Below are positions 35,495 through 44,339 of a stretch of 64,000 nt of DNA, one piece after another. Within the stretch, counting starts at the first letter, position 1. Each line of letters begins with the position of its first letter. The stretch is from Heterobasidion occidentale (taxonomy: Eukaryota > Basidiomycota > Agaricomycetes > Russulales > Bondarzewiaceae): the NCBI GenBank assembly GCA_039111635.1, contig JBCAQO010000014.1, forward strand, positions 1,984,001 to 2,048,000, written 5' to 3'. Made by a program: the position numbers and the translations under genes. A model generated the notes under the pieces. It was not told the DNA's origin, searched no databases, and was given only the letters and a program-made list of their open reading frames with translations.

Positions 35495-36192
35495 ATGTCC
35501 GACCGCATCTACCAGCTGGAGGACGCCCTCGTGCTCTCGCACTTTCATGTCACCCGCGAGCAGCACCCGCTCTTGCGCCATGACCTCATGAAGATCAAGT
35601 CGATTAAGTCCTCCATCTTGCGGCCGGAGGCGACGCGGTGCAAGACTTGGATCGTCCAGAGGCCAAAAAAACATGTGAGGAGGCCGACGAGAGCACGACA
35701 CTCGATATTCTTGGGACGCTCACGCTGCATGACGATGGCGGCTCGACGTTCTATGGCCGATCGGCAGGGTGCGTCGTTGATGCTCTCACAGCTACCCCTT
35801 TCCTCAAGTAAGTGCTGACCGTGCGACCTCATCGTTATGCAGTCGCTGCTCCTGGTAAGTGCAGTTTTCCCTCCTCTGTCCACTTGCTCTCAATGCCAAC
35901 TTTGAACAGGGTGAGAATGAATTACCGGAAAGCCCCAACCATGGCCCCTCACGGCCATCCACGGCCGTCACCAGCACGGGCTCGCCCTCCAACCTCCCCT
36001 ACACAATCCAGGAGATCTCCCACGCGTTCTCAGACGCGTCGATTTGCCTCCCTCAATACGCCCTCGAAGCCTATCTCCCACCCTGGCCCCGCGCCTCGGA
36101 ACTCTGCGCTTATTACCTCGAACAGGCGCCCTGGTTCTTCGGCGCCGTCAAGCCCAGGCAGCTGTACGAAGAGCTCCTCGGGCTGCCTGGTA
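35495..36192 (+). pseudogene. Truncated fungal transcription factor fragment (Zn2Cys6-type family)
   Basis: The reading MSDRIYQLEDALVLSHFHV, REQHPLLRHDLMKIK resembles the region after the zinc cluster in agaricomycete Zn2Cys6 regulators. The following exon, in a different frame, reads ESTTLDILGTLTLHDDGG, STFYGRSAG. Then comes a short exon SLLL between two introns, and ENELPESPN...SLPYTIQEISHAF-like sequence ending in YLEQAPWFFGAVKPRQLYEE, LLGLPG. A frame change lies between about 35610 and 35623. No C-x2-C-x6-C zinc cluster is present upstream, and the downstream domain is missing after a donor at about 36192. The fragment lies wholly inside the inverted repeats, so it is best read as captured and decaying host sequence. 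Confidence 0.65.
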
Positions 36193-36480
36193 CGTGCTCT
36201 TCTTTCTCGTTGGGTTGTGACCCTTGGTACTGATAGATAACATCTCGCGGTGTGTGTTTTGAGCTAAGGAGGAATAGGCGGGGTGAGGGCGGTGGGGTGC
36301 CCTGTTTGCACCGGCGCCTTCTAGGCAGAATGTTTTGTGGATTGTCGTGTTTCACCTTTGGGATCCTTGTATAGCCTCCAATGGCTTTATTGTATTTTAC
36401 TGATATTTAAATATATTTTATGTGTATCTATATGGCGCTTTCAAAGCGGTAAATGATCAATATTGAGCTCTAATAAACCA

Positions 36481-36607
36481 ACAATATACTGTGAATATAC
36501 CGTGAATATACCGTGGATATACCCTGCCTCGAATATCCCCTGGGGATATTCGAGGGATTTTGTGACTTTACCTCAGATATACCACGAATGTACCGAGGGG
36601 GGGTCTG
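36481..36607. repeat. Subterminal array of GAATATACC-type units
   Basis: Repeated GTGAATATACC and GTGGATATACC units, plus a palindrome at 36530-36552 with 11-bp arms (CGAATATCCCC) around one base. The same units recur in both inverted repeats and just inside the left end up to about 34713. Confidence 0.75.
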
Positions 36608-36687
36608 GGGATATTCGTGGTATATTCGTGGTATATTCCTAATATACCACGGATATCCCCAGGGGATATTTGAGGCAATGTCCGGTG
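36608..36687 (-). repeat. Right terminal inverted repeat
   Basis: Read on the minus strand it begins CACCGGACATTGCCTCAA and matches the left repeat to the base preceding the flanking TAG. Confidence 0.85.
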
Positions 36688-36747
36688 TAGCTTCCCAATA
36701 TGGATGGCCGTTCGCCCCCAATTTTATTTTGTTTCCGTTCGCTTGCC

Positions 36748-36754
36748 TATAAAG
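36748..36754 (+). promoter_or_regulatory. TATA box of the small Ser-rich gene
   Basis: TATAAAG lies 133 bp upstream of the ATG at 36881, followed by a pyrimidine-rich leader. It is 61 bp from the transposon end. Confidence 0.45.
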
Positions 36755-36880
36755 AGTCCAAGCGCCATCATTCCCTTCCTCCCAACGTGTCCTCCAGTCC
36801 TGCAGCGGATCCATCCCACCCACACAGATAATTCATAAATCACCCCGTTCGCCTCCCCCACCCTCATTCACACGACCCCC

Positions 36881-37096
36881 ATGTCCGACTACTCCACCTC
36901 CTCCAAGCAGAACGAGTTCGAGGTCTCTCTCAAAGGCCCTCCTTCACCCTCGTCCGGCACGCGGGGCCTGCTCTCCTCCTTTGGCCTGAGTGGCGGCCGG
37001 CCTCAGACCCAGTCATCCTCCAGCTCCTCATCGTCTTCGTCCTCCCAAAACGCCATCCGCGCGAGTGCGAGCAGCCAAGGCGTGGTCTTCTTCTGA
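36881..37096 (+). CDS. Small Ser-rich protein, possibly a truncated gene
   Basis: The protein is 71 codons: MSDYSTSSKQNEFEV, SLKGPPSPSSGTRGLLSSF, then GRPQTQ and a run of 11 Ser. The opening SLKGPxSPxSGxxGLLSS pattern is, as I recall, the start of a longer conserved basidiomycete Ser-rich protein. The later conserved part is not visible in the next 500 bases. It may continue through an intron after SSQG, or be a truncated copy. A TATA box and leader support transcription. Function unknown. Confidence 0.4.
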   Translation: MSDYSTSSKQNEFEVSLKGPPSPSSGTRGLLSSFGLSGGRPQTQSSSSSSSSSSSQNAIRASASSQGVVFF

Positions 37097-39774
37097 CCCG
37101 CTGACCATCCCGATCTCGACCTCGTTTCGTTTCTTGGTTTTGCAGCGTCCGGGGGGATCCCCCACCGTGGCCCAGAGGGGACGTTATTAGAAGATTGTGG
37201 CCCCAGGATTACACCGCGTCTCACTTTCATAGACAACCACCCACTCCACCACCCTACAATTCCCCCACTACACCCGTCACCCAGCCCACCCACGTCAGCA
37301 TGACCATGTCGTTATCACATCAGCGCGCCCCGTCCGTTCGCGCCTCTACCGCCCCCGCCCCACATCGGACAGATATTTGAGTTGCCACGGAGACGTGCGA
37401 GGAGCGGACGCGGTGGACGCGATCCACGTCGGCGTCGGGCGCGCGCGCTCGGATCGAAAGATGTTGCAAGTTGACAGGACCCAAGATAGGATAGAAGGAA
37501 GGCGACTCTTTGTTGGAGTGACCCGCTCGGGTTCGCGAAGCCTCGTCGGTGGCGCATCGCTTCAGTGACAGTGCTTGCCAGCTTCACCCACTACATTCCC
37601 AAGCTAATCGTCTCCATGATTCCGCCTCATCATACCCCCTACTTTATTACTCATTCCGTCTCTCATCTCGTATATTCGTATTCCGCTTTCGCAGATAGTA
37701 CTATGCTATCCTCTCACTGCTCGATCCGTTGATGATTCCCATTACCATATGCCCTTTGCTCCATTTGTCTCGGTCAGGGTATTGATAGATTACTTACTAC
37801 GTACGGTTCCATTGTAGATCAGGAGTAATATATATCGATCATCTTCACAGCTTCCCTTGTCAGCATTAAAATTACTTTGTCAACTTCCAAGTCGAGTATA
37901 TTGGATCACTGCATTGACGTGAATGAAAAGGGGCATAAATCACCGGCGTCATGCTTTTCAATTAGTCTTCAAGCTTCAATGGTAGCTCGGCGGCGATAGC
38001 ACGCCTGGGCGTCATGAGCTTACTGAAATGAAAGTTACCTACACGGCCGTAGTAACGGTGTGGGTCCTGCCGTCTGCGATCAATGCCTCCGACATGTTTC
38101 AGCGTGTGCAGCACACGGTCCCGATGATCATTCTGAATTCCCATGTATACCCTGAAACGCCTACAGCTGTGATGATTCATGGCATGATTGGCAGATGACG
38201 AAGTGATTGGATGGCGTGTCGAATCCTCCGTGTAGCTTCTTTCAGCTGTGTCCTTGTTCGCAAACACTTCCCATGGTTCCGATCAGCGATCTATCTTCGT
38301 GCGCGTCTCCAGCTAGAGAGGTATTGTTCCCACCCTGGTCTAGGAACGGACCGCCCTACTTCCTACAGTTGCCTGGCTGGGCACACAGACGCTGAGAGAT
38401 CAGCGCGCAGCTGAGCGCCGCGGCACAACGCTGCGCGCGCAGTGTCTAATGATCCAATCAGTCGATAGACTTGCAGACATAGGCTTGTCATGTCGTCCAG
38501 CACGTCAGTATGCCGGCGTGTGTGTTGCAACAGATCTCTTCACTCACACCGCCAACAGTTGTGGCGCTTACGCCAATCAAAAGGATCAGTCCTCTTCCTA
38601 TAAGCTGGCACGCACGTTGTTTCTTGAGAGAAGTGAATCGTAAGCGAGAACACTGCACAGGGCGCAGAAGATTCTGGCCTCTCGATTTCCTTTTGAATAT
38701 CAAGTGCTCGTGCGTCCATCAGAGCTCTCGAGTGCTTGCACAAGCCACGGTATCCACCAGCATCCGAAGGTCCTCGTCACCTGTGCAGAGTGGCATGTGC
38801 ACGTACGGCAGCGCTGCGCGCGTCTGCACTCGCAATATGCCTCCACGATGACGACTTACGAGTCCGAGAGGCGAAGTGACCAGCGTATAACCAAAAGGCA
38901 GCAGCTCGAAGGTGTTCTTCGTAGCCGGCATGGCACGGAGATATGCTCGGTGTGGTTGGTCCCTGAGCCCTGGCGCCGGACTTCTCGATCGGGCAGGAAG
39001 AAAGGGCTGGCTCCAGTGATCGCGACTTGTTGGGAGCCGTTGGGAGCCTAACGGAACCTAATGGGTGTGATACCGCATTGTGTCGTATCGCACCCTAATT
39101 TTGGTCGCGATTTCTCCGGCGAGCGAGCAGGGCGAGCCCTTGCGCAGGCTGTATAGATACCAAGCAATACCTCAATTTGTGTCAACGAGTCGGTGATAAA
39201 TGCTGGAAGGGGAAAGATTACTCAGGGCGCGTTCATTGGGGTCGGGCTCCAAATCATATGGATGATGTGCAGCGAGATGGCGAGCAAGTACGTACTTTCG
39301 GGAGACACATGCAGGCACCGAAACTGTACCATGACAGACGTCCAATCTCGTCCAATCAAACTGATCAATATACTTACAGAGGTCTGGAGCATGGGGCATG
39401 GGCGCGCTCTGGGCGTTTTTGACATGGCCACAATCCTGCGTCGACGGTACCTTTTACGTTCGATTTCCTCCACATTTGCATTTTTGTTTTCCAAGGACTC
39501 TTCTGTTGCGATATCATCTCTTGAACGCTGTTAGGATACATCGTACTCATCCTGACGGTGTCATGCCGACGATATATGAGATTTAGATTGCGAATTGATG
39601 TGGTCGGCAAAGGCCCGTACATCCGTTCGTAAACTGGAAAGGGACCGAGAAAGTCACAATATGAATCGGAAGGATAGGAAGAAGATTCGCACAGATCCTA
39701 TAAATGTTGACAAGTTGATATACGATAACCGTTTAAGCAAGCGAGACAGCGCCGATGATCCGATTCAGATCATT
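37097..39774. other. Gene-poor region
   Basis: I see no convincing gene in 2.7 kb. Open frames are short and domain-free. An imperfect hairpin lies at 39063-39095, and two GTTGGGAGCC copies lie just before it near 39029-39050. Confidence 0.4.
39063..39095. repeat. Imperfect hairpin with 11-bp arms
   Basis: GGGTGTGATAC and GTATCGCACCC pair with one T-G mismatch around an 11-base loop. No adjacent coding end explains it as a terminator. Confidence 0.5.
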
Positions 39775-41396
39775 TCAAAGCTTGCCCCGTATGCCTGTCA
39801 GCCACACGCCCGTCCTGAGTTCCCCGCGCGCGCGCATCTCCCACCACTCCAAAATGGTTTGGGTGACCTCGTCGTGCTTCTGAGCGGTGGTGAAAAAAAA
39901 TTACAATTGATTCAATCAGAACAATAAGGTAGAGCAGGACGGAGAGCAGACGCACTCCTGTAAAATTATGGTCCCCGTCTTCAACATAATGGAGGTTGTG
40001 TGTCCCGCCCTCGCGAGCTCCCAATGCGCGAGCGAAGATCATTGCGTCGTACCTAGGCACGCCGTACGCCAATCAACGACCCATATCCGCCCGTCCGACC
40101 GTGTAGAGACACCGCGGACGCCGAGACCCAAAATACAAAAGTAAAAAACGACAGCTCAGTTAGTATATTGATCCGACGCTGTCTCGCGGCGCAGCGGCGG
40201 TACGGGGAAGCACATACGGGGATACGGTCTTATCCGCGAGACCGTGTACGGAGAGCACATCAGTGTGTTGCGGGAACTTGTCCCAGACGGCGGCGGTCCC
40301 ACGCCAATTGGCGAACTGCTCGATATCGGATGGGTAGATCCGGCCCACGACGCGCTTCCGCGCGACGACGGCCTCCCAATCATAGTACCCCCGCTCCTTG
40401 AAGGAAGCCTGATATCGCTGCACTTGCTCTGCGCAGTCGATAAGAGGGGTAGCGCACATATATGTGGGTGTCGTCAATCGTCATGGTCGGAGTCGGAGTC
40501 GACGTCGAAGTGGAGTGCATGATACGTTAGCGAGGAAAGAACGGCGCGAGGATGTCCGGATGTTCAGAACGTACCGTAGATCCTCTGCATGATCCGGACG
40601 ATTCACATGGCCCAATCCAATTTCAAGTGTGAACCGAAAGTGTCGAACGATGGTTTTCGAAAAGGAAGGCGCAACTTACGTTCATTTGGTAGCGGCCTGA
40701 GACGTTCACCAAGCCGCCGACGCGCTTCGCGTCTTCAGAGGTGCAGAACCAGTGGAAAGCCACGAGGCTACCGCGCGAGTGGGCAACCACCAAATCGATC
40801 TCGTAGCCGTACACGCGCGTCAGATGATCCACGACGATGCATAAGTCTTCCATGTCCTCCGTTAGTCCACTGTATTTCCATGTGCCTCCCGTCTCATGAC
40901 TGCCTCTGGAGTCAGAATCGTGTTAGAGAGCACACGTCAGGATCTAACACCAGAACTGCTGCTAGATTTGAACATACCGGAAGTCAAAGCGAAAAGAATC
41001 CAAGGGAAGGCTCAGCGCCAAACGTTTTTGGAACAAGTAATCTTTATGTCTGCCACCGTCCGATTGGTACGTGTGAGGTACGTAGAACTACAGTCAGTAT
41101 CACATATTTACACAGAGAATGAAAAGAAATAGCACTCACCCCATTGTTCCATGCAGAATCTTCCGTTCCAATGATCGGCGGAACATGGCGCTCAACGTAA
41201 GGAAACGGCTCCGCTGGCATGCACCAACGAAACAACGCACCAATGCAATCTTGCGACCTTGAGTCGGCTTGATAGGTTCCAGCTGTTCAAGGGATCCAAC
41301 GATGGAGATTCCATCCTCGGAGGTGTGGGGAATAGATACTTTGGTCGACTGACGGCTCGCCGACATTGGTGGTTGAGCAGGACTCTGAATTTGCAT
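39775..41396 (-). CDS. Alpha/beta hydrolase (serine esterase-type; YDL057W-like)
   Basis: This is a single-domain alpha/beta hydrolase of the fungal type often annotated as ectomycorrhiza-regulated esterase; the natural substrate is unknown. The start MQIQSPAQPPMSASRQ leads to VSIPHTSEDGISIVGSLEQ. The oxyanion segment LHGTMG is followed by HKDYLFQKRLALSLPLDSF and RFDFRGSHETGGTW. The nucleophile Ser is in VVAHSRGSLVAFH, the acid in SVHGLADKTV (Asp) and the base in VEDGDHNFTG (His), so the triad is complete. The C-terminus TILEWWEMRARGELRTG ends at GIRGKL. There are six or seven introns, all with normal borders. No signal peptide is seen, so it is probably intracellular. Confidence 0.8.
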
Positions 41397-41861
41397 ACCA
41401 TTGCGTTGCAGTTCAACTGCGGCCAGCTGATGCGCTGATGCCCAGTCGAATTGTTCGCCGGTAATTGGTTGACCGGAGACCCTAGTTCATGGTTGAACGA
41501 TGCCATAGCCCTCTGGCACAACCTATATCGTCTGTGCTACATTGCATTTGCAGAAAACAGAGTGTCACATGTAGGAAAGAGAAGGAAAGAGGAAGCACGA
41601 TGACGAGGTTGACGAATGAGAACGTGTAGGGTGTAGCAAGGAAGAAGGCGAGACTGGCCGGCACCAACCGAGTGTTTACAGCAATGTAGTCATCCACAAA
41701 CCTGGAACTTTGTGTCGAGGAATATTGACAGTCTCAACAAAACGTCCATGATTCATAACTCGCATAAGAGCGTGATGGTGATAAATCAATCGGATGATCG
41801 AGTGCGAGAAAGCAAGAAACATGGAGTCACTCTCGCCCCGGTGCTCCGACTACTGCTTCCC
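41397..41861. other. Spacer between the hydrolase 5' end and the L1-domain gene 3' end
   Basis: Both neighbours are on the minus strand, so this 465-bp stretch should hold the hydrolase promoter and the terminator of the L1-domain gene. No gene was seen. Confidence 0.4.
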
Positions 41862-43953
41862 CTAGCCCTCCTTCGCGCCCGCGTTCCCCTTTCGCTTCTT
41901 CATGATCTTCTCCTTCTTCTTCTCGCCTACAATGCCTGCATTCCTCTTCTGCTTCAGCTCCTCTGCCGTCAATGCGCTCTCGGCCACTTCGTATTGTCCG
42001 CCGCCTTCTGCAGAAGCAAGTCTGCGGTGGTATCAACTGCGACTTCGGGCTGAGGGGCGGTGGATGCCGCGCCACTCTTTTTCGCTCTTCTCCTCTTTTG
42101 CTGCCATGTGTATCGTCGGCTTCGGCAGCATCAGGGGTCACCGGCAGGATGGAGATGGGCGCAGGCTCTGGTACAGAGAAGGGGCGACGATATCCACGCT
42201 GGCAGCGGCGCCGCCCTTTTTCCTCTTGATCCTCTTGGTCACGACTCCAGGATCTGGGACAGAAGAAGTGGCGGCGGTTGGAGGGAGAGAGACCGATGGA
42301 GCGGGGACTGTATCCGCATTTGCAGGAGCAGCGGAGACGACATCAACGTCTTCGGCGCTCGCTTTGGACTTTCGTCTCTTCCGATTCTTGACGGGTGCGG
42401 ACGCCTCGCCGGCTTCAGCTGGGCTGACGATACTTTCTGGAGCATTCCCCTGCGTGTTCGCGGGAACAGGCGCCGCGGCCGCCGCGGCCGCCTCAGCTTC
42501 AGCTTTCCTCAGCTGCTTCCGCTTGAGTTTTTTGGCAGGAGCGGGCTGAGACTCGACTGAGGGAGAGGTGACATCCACCTGGGGTGCAGAAGCGGGAGGT
42601 GCTGGCTCCGGCCGGGACAGGGTGGGTGCCTGTCGTTTTTTCTTCGCGATAGAGCCGAGGGCATCCGACCGTGAAGGGGCAGCGTCAGCCTGCAGGTAGA
42701 GCAGACATGTTAGAAGCTAAGGAGATACGTTCGAGAGACACTGGACTCACTGCTTTTTGTAATTGTAAGGCAGGGGATGGGATCGATTGCGAAAGACCGG
42801 CAGAAACCTCGCCCCTTGCTTTTTTTTTCGGTTTCTCTCCCTCTCCCTCCTCAGCAACTCTCTTGGTACCTTTCGATTTCTCTTTTGGCGAAAGGATTGG
42901 CGGCTCCTTCGGCTCGTCCACCTGCATCGCCTCGTCCTCATCGCTGTCCCCTGCTTCTTCACCATCCTCCTCGCCACTTGTAGAATCGTCCGATTCGTCT
43001 CCCGCGACCAACCCGTCCCACCGCCCACCATCCTCTGCTCCGAGTTCGCACGACCATATCGGCAAGCTCGCGCTGTTGTTGGTTTTAATGCTCAGGCTTT
43101 GCACGTTTTCCCAACCATCGTGGATGTTTTTGACGACAGACGGCAGGGCAATTTCGAGGTTGGCAAGAACTTGAGTTGGAGTCTGAGAAAGGGTGCCGAT
43201 TTTGATGGACCTGATTGCAGCACGACGGTCAGTCTTGCTAGAGAGGAAAGGATACCATGCTCACATGCATGTGCCCTGGTTTTGATGCATGTACGTAGAC
43301 GAGATAGCACGCTCTAGTTCGCCTTTGAGGTCTTTACGCGTGAGGCATACAGGGATCGGCTGCCTGAAGAATGTGGTGGTTAGTGCATAGCGAGCGAAAG
43401 AGAACAACGAGGTAACATACTTTTTGGTATCGAAGAACTTCCTCCCCAATAACCCTGGCAGCAAGGGCACGACACGCTCATCTGCCAAAAACAAGCCGTT
43501 TTCTTGTAGGAGAAGTCTCCGGGCCTCAAATGGCTTAAATTTTCCCTTCAATTTTGTGATGCCGACGACGCGGTTGATAAACTTGATGCCGTGCGAGTCG
43601 AGCAAGTCTTTGTACTCGCGCTGCGGGTCTTTCGTGATCAAGCAGACAGAGGATGTGCGTGGGTCGACTAGAGGATGCTTCAATGGACTTTATGATAAAA
43701 GTGCCATCGCCATGATTAGACGGTGAGATGCTCGTGAAGAAAACACCACGTACATCTTGAATGGTTTGAGCTTTTTCTCTGGGTGCATCCTCTTCACGGC
43801 GACCTGCAGCCATACGTGCTGCTCCTTCCCGGCCAGGAGCTCCGTCTCCTGTTTCTGCTCTTGGTGTTTGGTAGCATGTGTGAGAAGAGCATTTACAGCG
43901 CGCTTGCACTGCTGCGACGAGACGTGAGCGTCGATGAGCTCGTTCTTGGCCAT
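41862..43953 (-). CDS. Ribosomal L1 domain nucleolar protein (UTP30/RSL1D1-like)
   Basis: A nucleolar L1-fold protein expected to act in ribosome assembly. The start MAKNELIDAHVSSQQCKRAV leads to the L1 domain (LLAGKEQHVWLQVAVKRMHP, HPLVDPRTSSVCLITKDPQ, HGIKFINRVVGITKLKGKF, LLQENGLFLADERVVPLLP, GLLGRKFF, QTPTQVLANLEIALPSVV). After it come an acidic stretch (SDDSTSGEEDGEEAGDSDED) and Lys/Ala-rich nuclear-type tracts. The C-terminus, after an intron, is ELKQKRNAGIVGEKKKEKI, ending AKEG. About seven exons. It could equally be the CIC1 paralog of the same fold; the L1 domain is certain. Its promoter is shared with FZO1. Confidence 0.82.
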
Positions 43954-44339
43954 TTTATGAAGCGGTCGGTTTGTGTGCGAGCAACTGACCAAAAAACGGG
44001 GTTTCTGCAAAGTGGTAAAGACCCCGGAGAGTCCATGGGCGTCGCTGATGCAGTCACCTGATGTGCTATACTTCTCGGACAATGCATGGCTCTAATATTT
44101 CCCCAATTTACTGGATATGTGGCGCAGAACGCTGCGAGTTTCTGATGAGCTGACGATCCACACCCGCCTCGGCTTGCTCTCGACCGGCCTAAAGGGTCTG
44201 GCAACTGGTGTCCGAGGTCTGTCTTCACGGATCTCGTCACGCGATGCTGAGTCAGATTTGTAGGCTTGGAGCCGGTTCGCGCCGCCTCGCACGTTAGACA
44301 ACTACGACACAACCTCGACGGCAACCGACATTTTCCCCA
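43954..44339. promoter_or_regulatory. 386-bp divergent promoter region between UTP30-like gene and FZO1
   Basis: The two start codons face away from each other with 386 bp between them and no other gene, so the region must serve both. I see no clear TATA box on either side, as is common for housekeeping genes. Confidence 0.6.

Larger units (their letters stand above)
34594..36687. mobile_element. Non-autonomous DNA transposon with ~80 bp TIRs, CACTA-like, carrying TF exons
   Basis: The two ends are inverted copies of each other. Both begin CACCGGACATTGCC going inward. By hand they align over 81 and 80 bases with five substitutions and one 1-base gap. TAG flanks both sides (34591-34593 and 36688-36690), fitting a 3-bp target duplication. 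The CAC start, 3-bp duplication and dense subterminal repeats resemble CACTA/EnSpm elements; this family assignment is inference. The 2.1 kb interior encodes no transposase. It contains exons of a fungal transcription-factor gene, so it looks like a gene-capturing non-autonomous copy. Confidence 0.72.

Noticed and set aside
41902..42549. A 215-codon plus-strand open frame rich in Phe, Ser and Ala
   Set aside because: It is the antisense shadow of the Ala/Lys-rich C-terminal part of the L1-domain gene.
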